Counted from the first letter of the stretch, positions 1-8,736 are shown. The stretch is DNA of 64,000 nucleotides from Oligoflexus tunisiensis (GCF_001748245.1 NZ_BDFO01000001.1:2440471-2504470); one strand, 5' to 3'. The notes: a model not told the origin generated them from the sequence alone. A program made the numbers and translations.

Positions 1-182
1 TTGAGCCGAATTTTTTCGTCTCTTATGTTTCCATTTACATACTGTCGTTTAGTGACAACAGTTTCCTTAATGGACATGCCGTCCTTGTGTGATACGGTTC
101 CCTCTGGATTCATGCAAAACATCTGATACGACGAACCAAGGGCCGATGAACTTATGACAGTAACAAACAGCAGACTCTTCAT
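1..182 (-). CDS. N-terminal part of a small exported protein (runs off the window)
   Basis: A reading frame on the minus strand starts with ATG at 182 and stays open to the window edge, so only about 60 residues are visible. A GGAGG ribosome-binding site lies 7 bases before the ATG. The protein begins MKSLLFVTVISSSALGSSYQ, a short Sec-type signal peptide with a likely cleavage after the GSS region. The mature part has one visible cysteine and is polar. I recognise no family, and the C-terminus is outside the window. Upstream of it (183-361) lies the 3' end of the neighbouring ELWxxDGT gene, which is transcribed in the same direction. I see no gene in the roughly 180 bases between them. Confidence 0.6.
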   Translation of the reverse strand, partial: MKSLLFVTVISSSALGSSYQMFCMNPEGTVSHKDGMSIKETVVTKRQYVNGNIRDEKIRL

Positions 183-361
183 TTCCCTACCTCCAGGTTT
201 CGCAAGGGATAATGGCAGTCAATGGATGAGTCTGGCAATCGGGAAGATTTTGGATGGGCTGATTTGCAAGTAGGCATGGCTGTGCATGGACAGCCATAGC
301 TCAGGAGAGTTCGACTTGTGATGCTTAAATGCGACCTTCGATTGTCACAAATCGCCAGGTT

Positions 362-2383
362 CTAGGGCAGGACCAGTGGTGTTATGTGAGCCCTTGAGCC
401 CTCGGACGTTGTGGCAACAAAGACGAGCTGGTTGCCAAATGTTGCGAGAGAGGTTGGGTTGCTGGAGCTGGAGCCGCTTGGGTTGATGTCTTTAACGAGA
501 AGCGTTCCGGTCTCCGTGCCATCGGATTTCCAGAGCTCATGGCCATGGGTTCCGTCGTCAGTACGGAAATAAAGGATGGAGCCCACGGCCGTTGGGGCCG
601 TCATGGTTATGCCGTCGCCTGATCTGATATCTTTGACCAGAACAGTACCGGCATCGGTACCATCGGATTTCCAGAGTTCCGAACCAACTGTTCCATCGGT
701 AGCCGTAAAGTAGAGTTTCCCATTCACCGCGATTAAGCTCTCTGGCATACTGCCGCTGGGTCCTATCACGATATCCTTGACCATCGAGGTTCCGGCTTCT
801 GTCCCATCAGATTTCCAAAGTTCTATGCCGGAAACAGCATCATCGGCTCGGAAGTAAAGGAGTCCGTTGATTGTGGCAAAAAATGATGATCCACTGTCGA
901 GGATGCCCGGCGAGTTGCCGACCCGGATGTCTTTCACCATCACGGTTCCAGATTCCGTTCCATCTGATTTCCAAAGCTCGCGTCCAAAGGCGCTCAAGGA
1001 CGCTGTGAAGAAGAGGGTGTCACCCACAGCCGTAAGGTCCATAGGGGACGCAGAGTTCAGGTCCTTAACTTTTACGGTTCCAGAGTCGGTTCCATCCGAT
1101 TTCCAAAGATCCCGATCACCATTTCCGTCATTTGCTACAAAGAACAGAGTGCCGTTGACATTGGTTAAATATGTGGGACTTGAGCCAGTGTCGTCGGGAT
1201 AGATGTCCTTGACCATGACCGTCCCGGCTTCGGTGCCATCACTTTTCCAAAGCTCCTCACCATAGAAGCCGCTCGACGTCACAAAATAAAGCAATCCACC
1301 AGCGGTCGTGAGCAGGGTTGGGGTGACTGCTTTCACCTTCACGGTTCCCGCTTCCGTCCCATCAGTTTTCCAAAGATGAACGGCATTGCCGTCGTGCGCG
1401 GTGAAAAATAATGTTCCCGCGGCGCTCATAAAGTTTCCTGGGCTGCTGGGATCGAGCCCGGGATTAATGTCCTTGACCAGGCTCGCGCCACCCGACGTGC
1501 CGTCCGTTTTCCAAAGTTCAGACCCATTGGTGCCATTGTTGGCCTTGAAATAGATCTTGCCCCCAAATTCATGGAAGTTTCCAATGCTGGTGACGCCTGA
1601 GCCCGAAATAACATCAGGCACCAGCCGGTATTCCTTATAAGCATCGATCGACCCATATCCATCCGCGGGCACGCAGGTCGATGCGCTCAGGCGACTGTAG
1701 CGATCTGAGGTTGTAGCATCCTCGCTGTAAGCATAATAAGTCGCCGTGGTGTGATAGGAACCGTTACTATCATCACAATCGGTCGTTCCAAGAGCACTGC
1801 TCAAATATCCTATCGGTAGCGCACTTCCCGTGCAAATGGAGCCGGTGCTGGGCACGGAATGGCCATCACCATCAGCATCCCGGTGGGCGTAGGCCAGCAT
1901 TTGCCATTGGGTGGCGTCCGAACCATTGCAATCGTTATAAACCGCCTGAGCTTGCGTGAGAGTATATTCGGTATTGGACGGGCAGACTTTGGCTGAGGGA
2001 GCGCTATCGGCATAAGTATCATTATCAGCATCGACGAGCTTATATCGTGTCACCTGAAGCGCATCATCCTCGCCGGGACACACGTCCTTATCATCGGTGA
2101 CACCGTCAAAGTCCGTGTCCGTGCTGCCTGGGCTATTGCTGGAGTCATCCGTATCACCTGTGGAACCGCCGTTCTGGGGAGTCGTGCCGCCGTCCTTTTC
2201 CACATCCTTATCATTACTCTTGTAATTCTCATCCTCAGGATTATCCGTGCCACTCCCGGTGCCGGTCTCTGTTGTCTCCGCCCCGGTTTCCGTGGTGTCG
2301 TCACCGGCAGCGCCACCCTTGCCACCGCGCTTGGTGCACGATGCCAGACAGATGCAAAGGGACAGAGCGATGAGCGCTTTCAT
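362..2383 (-). CDS. ELWxxDGT-repeat lipoprotein with calcium-binding-type linker
   Basis: Start chosen at ATG 2383 (GGAG just upstream), which gives MKALIALSLCICLASC, a lipoprotein signal with lipobox LASC; an in-frame start 36 bases further out would spoil the signal peptide. After a low-complexity Thr/Gly/Asp linker comes a segment with DTDFDGVTDDKDVCPGEDD, like thrombospondin type-3 / OmpA-linker calcium-binding repeats. Cys-containing D-x-D-rich segments (DADNDTY, DADGDGH) follow. The C-terminal two thirds hold eight copies of a roughly 45-50 residue unit centred on E/H/DLWK(S/T)DGT followed by GT..VKD, the ELWxxDGT family, predicted to fold as a beta-propeller. Such proteins are exported and surface-associated; a substrate is not known. 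Probably an outer-membrane-anchored adhesion or binding protein. The repeats are conserved enough at DNA level (ccatc-gattt-ccaga) to recombine. Confidence 0.85.
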   Translation of the reverse strand: MKALIALSLCICLASCTKRGGKGGAAGDDTTETGAETTETGTGSGTDNPEDENYKSNDKDVEKDGGTTPQNGGSTGDTDDSSNSPGSTDTDFDGVTDDKDVCPGEDDALQVTRYKLVDADNDTYADSAPSAKVCPSNTEYTLTQAQAVYNDCNGSDATQWQMLAYAHRDADGDGHSVPSTGSICTGSALPIGYLSSALGTTDCDDSNGSYHTTATYYAYSEDATTSDRYSRLSASTCVPADGYGSIDAYKEYRLVPDVISGSGVTSIGNFHEFGGKIYFKANNGTNGSELWKTDGTSGGASLVKDINPGLDPSSPGNFMSAAGTLFFTAHDGNAVHLWKTDGTEAGTVKVKAVTPTLLTTAGGLLYFVTSSGFYGEELWKSDGTEAGTVMVKDIYPDDTGSSPTYLTNVNGTLFFVANDGNGDRDLWKSDGTDSGTVKVKDLNSASPMDLTAVGDTLFFTASLSAFGRELWKSDGTESGTVMVKDIRVGNSPGILDSGSSFFATINGLLYFRADDAVSGIELWKSDGTEAGTSMVKDIVIGPSGSMPESLIAVNGKLYFTATDGTVGSELWKSDGTDAGTVLVKDIRSGDGITMTAPTAVGSILYFRTDDGTHGHELWKSDGTETGTLLVKDINPSGSSSSNPTSLATFGNQLVFVATTSEGSRAHITPLVLP

Positions 2384-2892
2384 AGGCGACTCCAAAATAA
2401 TTTGGAAATCCACTTTCAACGCTATTCGGTGAAGGCAGCTTCAATTCTTAATATTTCGGCATATTAATTTTATTTTTCAGAATTATGACGAAGGGGATGA
2501 ACCGGGTGTGTCACGGAGTGTTTTTAATGACTTAAAATGGCAGGAAATTTCGCACTTCCACATTCCAAACGGCCCGCCTCGTCCCAGGCGGAACAAAACT
2601 TGAGTTTTGACGGTCGATCGCGTGCTATCGATTTTTCTGACAGGTCTTTCCTGCTCGATTTGAGCTAAAAATGAGCCTTTCCTGTTGCTCGCGACTGAAT
2701 ACCAAACGTAAGTTTTGGACATCGTGTCCTGTGCTCTGGACAAAATTCCTTATGTGGCATTCCCATAAATCCAAGTGTCCAAATAATTTTAGGATATTGC
2801 CGTTTGGTTCTGCTTTTGCTGAGGGCTCTTCAACAGCAAGCGTCGACAGCGTCATGGTGACGAAAAGGCGCCTTCCGTTCAAGGAGTTCGTT
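2384..2892. other. Intergenic region with TGGACA/TGTCCA half-sites
   Basis: About 500 bases between two divergent exported-protein genes. I find no convincing gene: the reading frames here lack ribosome-binding sites and look like chance. The visible structure is a cluster of TGGACA/TGTCC half-sites: TGGACA-TCG-TGTCC at 2716-2729, CTGGACA at about 2736-2742 and AAGTGTCCAA at about 2773-2782. Related palindromes occur upstream of other genes in the window (5365-5381, 10531-10543). Both flanking promoters should lie here, but I cannot place a clear -35/-10 pair. Confidence 0.35.
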
Positions 2893-3156
2893 ATGAAATA
2901 TGTCTCCCTCCTGGCCATCCTTCTCAGCAACATCGCCTTCAGTACAGAACGTGCGCCCCTGGACAATGAGCGCGTGAAATTAAAACCGGAGTCCGTCCGC
3001 TGCACACTGGAATATGATCCAACCGTCTGCACGTATCTGGATATCAGCATTGAAGGCAGCAATCGCTGCTTTGCACGCGCAGCCCTGCAGTCCTATGCCA
3101 ACGCCCACAATATCAAGATTGATCCTGCCAAGGTCGTCTGTACGTCGGGCATTTAA
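2893..3156 (+). CDS. Small exported cysteine-containing protein
   Basis: Start placed at ATG 2893 because AAGGAG lies 6 bases before it and it gives a clean signal peptide (MKYVSLLAILLSNIAFSTE). The same frame is open further upstream, but that part has no ribosome-binding site and an unlikely composition. The 87-residue product has about 65 mature residues with four cysteines (in RCTL, VCTY, RCFA and VCTS contexts), consistent with two disulfides in the periplasm or outside the cell. I do not recognise the family. It stands alone, convergent with the metalloprotease gene that ends at 3228. Confidence 0.65.
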   Translation: MKYVSLLAILLSNIAFSTERAPLDNERVKLKPESVRCTLEYDPTVCTYLDISIEGSNRCFARAALQSYANAHNIKIDPAKVVCTSGI

Positions 3157-3227
3157 CCCGCATCGTGATCCATAAAATAGCCAGCTGCCGGAAATCCGCT
3201 CGGCAGCTGGCCTCTTGGAAAGAAACT

Positions 3228-3971
3228 TCAGACGCCTGGGGAGAACGTCCACTTGCCTTGATTGCACGTATAGGTATTGCCACGGTAAGTCGTCACTGTA
3301 CCATGTTCGTAAACTGTTGTGCCGTTCGCTCCAATGCAGGACTTCGGCTCTTCGGGAACGGTCTCCGTGTGGGTCACGACAGTGGTTTGACGGGCCCAAA
3401 GCTTGTTCACCTCGGTGAATTCCTTGCGCCTCAGCATTCTCTTGATTTCGGAATAATCGTAGCTGGAAAGCTTGCCACCGTTCATGTACGTGCCATTGTC
3501 TTCGCTGTTCATGATCGAAGTGGTTCTTTCGAAAATATGCCCGAAGCCAAAAATATGACCCACTTCATGGTTGGCAGTCCAGTGGCCGGCCCATTTATTA
3601 GGGACACTGACCGTGTGAATGCGTCCGCTCAAGGGAGCAGCCTGTCCAAAGTATGTGACGTCATCGGAAACCCGGACCAGCTTGATGATACGATCCCCGC
3701 TACAACCTTTGACGATCCTGAGGCGTTCATCGCGTCCACCGGCATCGGCCCAGATACGAACCGCGCGGACGACGTGATCAGCGACTCCCGTCTTGACGCC
3801 GGTATCGCAGACGGCAATCGTGGAACCGGGTTTCAGGATATAGGGGCTGTCTCCAACTTTCCAATAATAATCTTCCAGAAAAGCGGATGTGGTGCTGTGC
3901 TGCTCTTCCGATTCGTTTCCGCATGCCGACAGCAGTGCTATCAAACAACCTAGCCATAATTTGTTTTTCAC
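3228..3971 (-). CDS. Metzincin-type zinc metalloprotease lipoprotein
   Basis: GTG start at 3971 with GGAGTGA upstream. The N-terminus has a lipobox (LLSAC, Cys17), so the protein should be anchored in an envelope membrane. The extended zinc motif HEVGHIFGFGH is at residues 135-145, giving three histidine ligands and the catalytic Glu136. A methionine about ten residues later (SIMNSED, Met154) fits the Met-turn of metzincins. A C-terminal segment of about 35 residues has two cysteines (SCIGANGTT and YTCNQGKW) and resembles a small disulfide-closed binding module. Substrate unknown. A second, sequence-divergent metzincin lipoprotein lies at 21055-22125. Monocistronic by spacing. Confidence 0.8.
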   Translation of the reverse strand: MKNKLWLGCLIALLSACGNESEEQHSTTSAFLEDYYWKVGDSPYILKPGSTIAVCDTGVKTGVADHVVRAVRIWADAGGRDERLRIVKGCSGDRIIKLVRVSDDVTYFGQAAPLSGRIHTVSVPNKWAGHWTANHEVGHIFGFGHIFERTTSIMNSEDNGTYMNGGKLSSYDYSEIKRMLRRKEFTEVNKLWARQTTVVTHTETVPEEPKSCIGANGTTVYEHGTVTTYRGNTYTCNQGKWTFSPGV

Positions 3972-4116
3972 AAGTCACTCCAATGTTCCAGGTTTGGCTC
4001 GTTTCATGAGCTGACTGTTCACAATGTTTTGTGATTTTTTCGTTCCCTCAGCGGGCTCGAATGCGACGGCCCATATGTATTACAAGTGAGCAGGAAAAGT
4101 CTTCATAAAATGTTAT

Positions 4117-4302
4117 TTATCGCGATGCTTTGCGAATAATGTCTTTCTGTCTCTTGATGGTGACAGCCTTGATGCAAACTCTGTGTGTCGTGAAAAACTT
4201 GGTGGGCTTGGCTTGCGAGCGTACCGAGTTCACCTGACGCGCGCTGCCTCGCTGGACCTTGGGCAGCTGCACATCGGGGCTCGGCTTTTGCCACGAACGG
4301 AC
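4117..4302 (-). other. 61-codon open frame directly after, and in frame with, the stop of the upstream gene
   Basis: On the minus strand the gene at 4303-5250 ends in TAA (4305-4303). The same frame then stays open for 61 sense codons to the next TAA at 4119-4117. The encoded stretch is strongly basic (begins VRSWQKPSPDVQLPKVQ, ends KRQKDIIRKASR), and most codons end in G or C as in neighbouring genes. It has no start codon with a ribosome-binding site. It could be the ancestral C-terminus cut off by a nonsense mutation, a readthrough extension, or a chance open frame. The rest of this intergenic region (3972-4116) shows nothing. Confidence 0.35.
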
Positions 4303-5250
4303 TTAGGCCCGACAGTTCCCGGCAAACTTGACTTTCTTGAACGAACCGGTATTCGGAATGATTTTCTTCTGATAGCAGGCGCCGCTGTCAATTTTCTTGC
4401 TCTTAACGATGCTGACGATCGCGTTATATATGCCTTTGAGCGTAGGGGCGCCCACGGCGGTGCAAATCACGGCGGCGGCTTTGGCGATCGGCGACGGAAG
4501 CTTGGTCGCTCCGGAGCATGTGGCGACAGCGGCCACCCCTCCTGCCGCGACGATAGCTGCCGCGATGCCTTTCATCTCGGCCCCGGTCATGTTCAGGTAA
4601 ACGCCAAGGCCGAATGTCAGACGCGGATCCAGGACGATGGGAAATTCCGCTTCTGAAAAATCAACATGCTGCACCAGGGTGGACCCTTCCAGTACATACC
4701 AGGTCTCGAGCTGTCTGCCTTTGGCGTCAACGGCCCAAGGTTTTTCGAGCCGATGATCAAGAACCAGCTCCATACCATCCACTATCATCCGAAATTGAAT
4801 GCCACCCTCTTCGTCAACGGCGGCGTGCGTGGACTCCGGCAGCGTCAGAGTCCATGCAGGGAAAGGATCATTTGCATCCATCATGACTGCGATCGCCTGA
4901 GCGCCGCCATCGTCAGTCAGTCGGGAGGCAAATGATCCTGCGACCAGGAGATCTTCGAACGGTTCCGCCTGAACATCCCGCGGATTCACAGGATCGAGGC
5001 TGAACCTGGACGTACCACCGAATTGGAAACCTGCTTGTTCCGTGAGTTGAAGGGATTCGTGCACCCGCTTATCGAGCGCCTCATCTTTCCTAACGTTTAA
5101 GTTACGTGTGCTGGACTCGGCCTGAACCAGTCCATGCCTGATGATGCTGGCGATTCGGGCAGGATCGTCTTCCTGAGGCTGGGCTTTTGCTTCAAGACAA
5201 GCCGCTGCAAAAATGAAGGCCAGACCAAGGCGCAAGACTTTGCATTCCAT
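4303..5250 (-). CDS. Exported protein of unknown function with hydrophobic C-terminal segments
   Basis: ATG start at 5250 with AGGAG upstream. A Sec signal peptide is visible (LRLGLAFIFAAACLEAKAQ). Residues of roughly 95-215 form a beta-rich domain ending in VDAKGRQLETWYVLEGSTLVQ...FPIVLDP. That wording closely resembles a segment I know from secreted actinobacterial proteins of unknown function (VDANGKPV..T.YEV.G.TLVQVV...FPVVADP). After it come two Ala/Gly/Val-rich hydrophobic stretches (about 225-245 and 255-275), each containing a cysteine, then a basic tail with two more cysteines. Hydrophobic segments at the end of an exported protein could mean membrane insertion, as in pore-forming toxins or bacteriocins, but that is inference. 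The frame reopens immediately after the stop. Confidence 0.65.
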   Translation of the reverse strand: MECKVLRLGLAFIFAAACLEAKAQPQEDDPARIASIIRHGLVQAESSTRNLNVRKDEALDKRVHESLQLTEQAGFQFGGTSRFSLDPVNPRDVQAEPFEDLLVAGSFASRLTDDGGAQAIAVMMDANDPFPAWTLTLPESTHAAVDEEGGIQFRMIVDGMELVLDHRLEKPWAVDAKGRQLETWYVLEGSTLVQHVDFSEAEFPIVLDPRLTFGLGVYLNMTGAEMKGIAAAIVAAGGVAAVATCSGATKLPSPIAKAAAVICTAVGAPTLKGIYNAIVSIVKSKKIDSGACYQKKIIPNTGSFKKVKFAGNCRA

Positions 5251-5364
5251 AACAAACTCCTGTGTGGAAAATTTCTGTCAGGCTTCAGCAAGACATATGC
5301 CAGGGGCTGCCTGCCACGTGATGGGAATTTGGTCCTGCCATTCAAACTCCGAGGTCCAGATCCA

Positions 5365-5381
5365 TGGACAGAATATGTCCA
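5365..5381. promoter_or_regulatory. Perfect inverted repeat TGGACA-N5-TGTCCA
   Basis: TGGACAGAATATGTCCA is a 6-bp perfect inverted repeat around GAATA, located in the divergent region between the genes at 5250 (minus) and 5511 (plus). This is a typical operator size and position. The inner 13 bases, ACAGAATATGTCC, recur exactly at 47391-47403 in another divergent intergenic region. The binding protein is unknown. Confidence 0.35.
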
Positions 5382-5510
5382 GCGACCAGGACACTTGGCC
5401 TCTATGTAGCAGCTGACTCGACAGGAACAAGCGTGAAAATATGGGCGAGTGATGGAATCTTATGATACATTCGGCACCGGAAGTTGCGAGGGCATGCTTG
5501 GGGCGGAATC

Positions 5511-6260
5511 ATGAGATTATGGACTTTCCTCCTGTTGTGTCTTGCAGTGCCCATCCTGCTTGGGCATAAACCAGCTCATTATATTGTTGGCCTCCCGGAT
5601 ACGCAGCTTTATCCACAGTACTGGAATGACGAAGGCAAACTCGCAGGCTATGTTCCGGCCTTGATCCGTCAGTTCGCGGCAGACGAAGGCATGGTGCTGG
5701 ACCTCGAGTTTTACCCCATACGCCGTTATCTTGTGGAATTCCAGGAGGGACGGATTGACTTTATTGTCCCGTCCAACCCTGGGTGGGGAGAAGGCTCGTC
5801 CAGTCAAGCCATGACCTTCTCCATTCCCTTCATGCAAAGTCGAGCCGGCTTTATCGGACTTGATCCCAAACTCCATCCTTCGAAGATCAACAGCATCACG
5901 ACTCTGGCCGGCTACACGGTCGCCGTGTTGTTCGAAAAGGATTGCGAGTTTAAAGGAGTTAAACTGGAGTACGTGAATAGTGTGAATAGCGCCATGAGAG
6001 TGCTTATGGCCAAACGCACCGACCTGGTCTATTTGCATTTTGATGCTGCTGAGGAATGGATCCGCCTCAATCCCAAGGTGAAGACGTCTTTCTACTTTTA
6101 TGATCAGTACGCCAGGCTCATGGATTATCACCTGGGGACCATGAAACATCCCAAAATCATTGAGAGATTCAACAGATGGATGCAGAAGCATCCCGAAGCC
6201 CTGGAGCAGGCCAAAGCTTCCGTGGGGCAAGGCAAGCGACCGCGTGCAGAAAAATCCTGA
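5511..6260 (+). CDS. Periplasmic solute-binding protein, family 3 type
   Basis: Start at ATG 5511, preceded by GGGGCGGA; an in-frame TTG 27 bases upstream would put charged residues before the signal. The signal peptide is MRLWTFLLLCLAVPILLGHKPA. The mature protein of about 230 residues has the size and pattern of the SBP_bac_3 family: a GLPDTQLYPQYWNDEGKLAG entry, then GYVPALIRQFA, a region ending GRIDFIVPS, and AMTFSIPFMQSRAGF where polar amino acid binders usually have a similar hinge motif. In this kind of bacterium many such proteins are not tied to a transporter. No permease or ATPase is nearby. It is followed by a decayed kinase remnant, which may once have been its partner. Ligand unknown. 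Confidence 0.7.
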   Translation: MRLWTFLLLCLAVPILLGHKPAHYIVGLPDTQLYPQYWNDEGKLAGYVPALIRQFAADEGMVLDLEFYPIRRYLVEFQEGRIDFIVPSNPGWGEGSSSQAMTFSIPFMQSRAGFIGLDPKLHPSKINSITTLAGYTVAVLFEKDCEFKGVKLEYVNSVNSAMRVLMAKRTDLVYLHFDAAEEWIRLNPKVKTSFYFYDQYARLMDYHLGTMKHPKIIERFNRWMQKHPEALEQAKASVGQGKRPRAEKS

Positions 6261-6329
6261 CCGTCGCGTGGGTTGGAGTGTGCTATTGCAGTAATATCAA
6301 CGGCATACGCCGCAATTCTTCGTAAGGTC

Positions 6330-6873
6330 ATGTTTTTCCAAAAGCTGCCGATTTCATAGGGGAACCCTGGTTGTCATTCTCTCCCTCCTGATCTCTGCGG
6401 CAAGCCAAGCGTCCACGGCCCCGGAAGTCGAACTGTTGGATCATGCCTTTGAACCCCCAGAGGTCAAGACGGCTCTCGGGAAACCACCCGCGGGTGCGAT
6501 GATGATCGCTTTCGCCCGGCAGGGGAAAAGGGTCACCATTACGATCCATGATGACGGAAAAGGATTGAACCTGAAGGCCATTGAGAAACGAGCCAGGCAA
6601 AGCGGATTGATTCAGGACAAGGAAAGTCTCACTCAGGACAAAATCCTGGACTGTATCTTTGCATCCGGTTTCAGTTCCGCCGATCGCGTCAGCAAGGTGG
6701 CCGGTCGCGGTGTTGGTATGGATACGATCAGGCAATTCGTCCTGGAAGCCGGTGGCGCTGTTGGTCTGAACATCGACGAGCCCAGGCAAGGCTTCGCGGC
6801 ATTTTCCATCGTCATCGACTTGCCGATCAAACTCTTTCCGGATGCCGCGGATGATAGCAGGGACGCAGCCTAG
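6330..6873 (+). pseudogene. Remnant of a CheA-like sensor kinase: signal/membrane segment joined to an ATPase tail
   Basis: An ATG at 6330 with AAGG upstream reads MFFQKLPIS and hits TAG at 6357. Shifting one frame at that point gives GTLVVILSLLISAASQAS, a perfect signal or membrane segment, and runs on to the stop at 6873. Directly after it comes the C-terminal half of a CheA-type ATPase. Visible are a degraded N box (LLDHAFEPPE where active kinases have RNxIDHGIEPPE), ALGKPPAG, the G1 box HDDGKGLN and the G2 box GRGVGMD. The phosphoacceptor, sensor and dimerisation regions are absent. I read this as an internal deletion plus a frameshift of a kinase like the three intact ones in this window. 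A 145-residue product from TTG 6436 cannot be excluded. The end overlaps the convergent kinase gene by 4 bases. Confidence 0.65.
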
Positions 6874-8447
6874 CCTTTGGGAAGCTCCAGGACAAAACTG
6901 GTGTAAGGCGTTTCCAGGCTCAGAAATAGCCTGCCGCCCATCTTTTCTGCCAGACCTTTGGATATGCTCAGGCCGAGTCCACTGCCTTTGCCAACTTCCT
7001 TCGTTGTGAAAAAGGGCTGCATGATCTTGTCGCGTATGGCGAATGGAATTCCTTGGCCGCTGTCACTGACTTCGATTTCAAGGACTTTGCCGATGTCACG
7101 CACCTTGATCGTCACCCACTTGTCGGTGGACGGCCAGGCGGCATCAAAGGCATTGCTCAAAAGGTTGATGAGGATCTGCGAAAGAGCCGTCGGGCTGCAG
7201 TGGAGCTGAAGGGTTGGATCAAAGTCCTCAACCTTAAGTTGTATCCCATGATGCTGAAACCTCTCCTGCACAAAGCTGAGGGTGTCATCCAATACGGAGC
7301 GAATCATGACGTTCATCTTTTGCTCGGGTTCGGCTTCCCGCGCAAATTGAAGGAGACCTTTAATGATTCTGGTAATCCGCTTCGTGGTTTGTTCGATGCG
7401 ATCGCCGGCCTCACGTACGATGGTGTCCCGCACGAGGCTGTCCTTCGAACCATGCTTCAGGACATAGCCTATCGATTGAATGATAGAGAGCGGATTGTTG
7501 ATTTCATGGGCGATTCCGGCAGCAACCTCGCCAAGAGCCGCCATCTTCGAAGACATGACCAGTTGTGCCTTGTGGATCTCGATCAGGCGCTCGGACTCTC
7601 TCTTTTCGGTTATGTCCTTGAATATCCAGAGCAAGCCTCTGGCTTCATTGTCGACAAATATAGGCGTATAGGAAAATTCCAAATATCGCTCGTTCCTGGT
7701 TTCAATCTCGTATCCTTGGGAAGTCCCTTCAGACAGAGAATACTCCATGACCTTGCGCATGAAGGCGTCAGGATCCTTGAACGCCGATTTGATAGTACAG
7801 AATAAATCGAAGACATTCCTGCCGATGACGTTTTCGATCCTGATGTCAAACAATTCATAGAATTTTTCATTAATGGCAGCGATGGATCGGAATTCGCTCT
7901 CAAGAATGATGGCCGTATTCAAGTTGTCAATGAGGGTTTTCAAGCGCACAACTGCCAGGTTGAGCTCGTCCTTGATGAGCTCGTCTTCGAGTTTGATGAT
8001 GGCATGCTCAGCCAGGGTTGCAAGGCTGAGCTGTTGACCCTGATTTAATTCACGTGGCAGGTAGTCCAGAACGCACAGAACGCCGAGCTTGACCTTGTTG
8101 TGGGTCATCAAGGGAGCACCCGCATAGAAACGCAGCTCTGGCTTGCCGATGGCAGCCTGGAGCTGCGAAAATCTCTCATCCTTTGCTATGTCGGAAACGA
8201 TGTAAACGTCATCCTGCTCGATGACATCGCCGCAGATGGACTTCTCGATCGGCAATACCACAACGTCAAAGCCGATACGGGCAAGGAAATGCTCCTGAAT
8301 ATCGTCAAGGATGGATATGAAGGCAATGGGTGTCTCGCAGATGATGGACGCGAGCTTCGTGATCGGATGGAATCGCTCTTCGGCAATCCGTTCCATAACT
8401 CGCAGACGCTCAATTTCTGTCAGCCTTCCATTATCCGCGAAAAGCAA
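6870..8447 (-). CDS. Cytoplasmic GAF-PAS sensor histidine kinase
   Basis: TTG start at 8447, supported by GAGGTGA six bases upstream. No signal or membrane segment, so a soluble sensor. Residues of about 10-155 form a GAF domain of the type seen in light or redox sensing kinases (CETPIAFISILDD, SICGDVIEQDD, FYAGAPL). About 165-285 is a PAS domain. The HisKA phosphoacceptor GIAHEINNPL holds His314. The ATPase has an N box with NLLSNAFDAA (429-438), G1 SDSGQGIP (461-468) and G2 GKGSGLGLS (486-494). Length and order are standard, so autophosphorylation should be intact. No response regulator gene is next to it. The GAF lacks an obvious chromophore cysteine that I can assign with certainty. Confidence 0.88.
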   Translation of the reverse strand: MLFADNGRLTEIERLRVMERIAEERFHPITKLASIICETPIAFISILDDIQEHFLARIGFDVVVLPIEKSICGDVIEQDDVYIVSDIAKDERFSQLQAAIGKPELRFYAGAPLMTHNKVKLGVLCVLDYLPRELNQGQQLSLATLAEHAIIKLEDELIKDELNLAVVRLKTLIDNLNTAIILESEFRSIAAINEKFYELFDIRIENVIGRNVFDLFCTIKSAFKDPDAFMRKVMEYSLSEGTSQGYEIETRNERYLEFSYTPIFVDNEARGLLWIFKDITEKRESERLIEIHKAQLVMSSKMAALGEVAAGIAHEINNPLSIIQSIGYVLKHGSKDSLVRDTIVREAGDRIEQTTKRITRIIKGLLQFAREAEPEQKMNVMIRSVLDDTLSFVQERFQHHGIQLKVEDFDPTLQLHCSPTALSQILINLLSNAFDAAWPSTDKWVTIKVRDIGKVLEIEVSDSGQGIPFAIRDKIMQPFFTTKEVGKGSGLGLSISKGLAEKMGGRLFLSLETPYTSFVLELPKG

Positions 8448-8736
8448 TTTTCACCTCAAGTGCCGAACCAATTCATGAGCATACCTGTGTAAATCTATTC
8501 CATTGAGGCTTATTAGGAAATACGGAAGTGGCAGCAGAAATTATGTAGTCCAGTGACCGCATAGGGCCAGTTGATCTGCAAGTTAATAGGGCAGGATGCG
8601 GAACTTGGAGCTTGCCCCACGGCGGCGATGAGTCGAAAATAGGAGGACATCAAGGGTTGGTCGCGGACGACAGCTGGGCTCGGTCAGATCCTGATCGCGT
8701 TTCCAGAGTTTATGGATGTTCTTCAGGAGTTTTTCC

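Noticed and set aside
420..1560. Regularly spaced similar DNA words (ccatcngatttccaaag) suggesting a CRISPR-like array
   Set aside because: They encode the ELWxxDGT protein repeats in frame, and the spacers are related coding sequence, not unique.
2483..3062. Minus-strand open frames in the 2.4-3.1 kb region
   Set aside because: No ribosome-binding sites, unlikely composition, and partial overlap with the supported small gene on the other strand.
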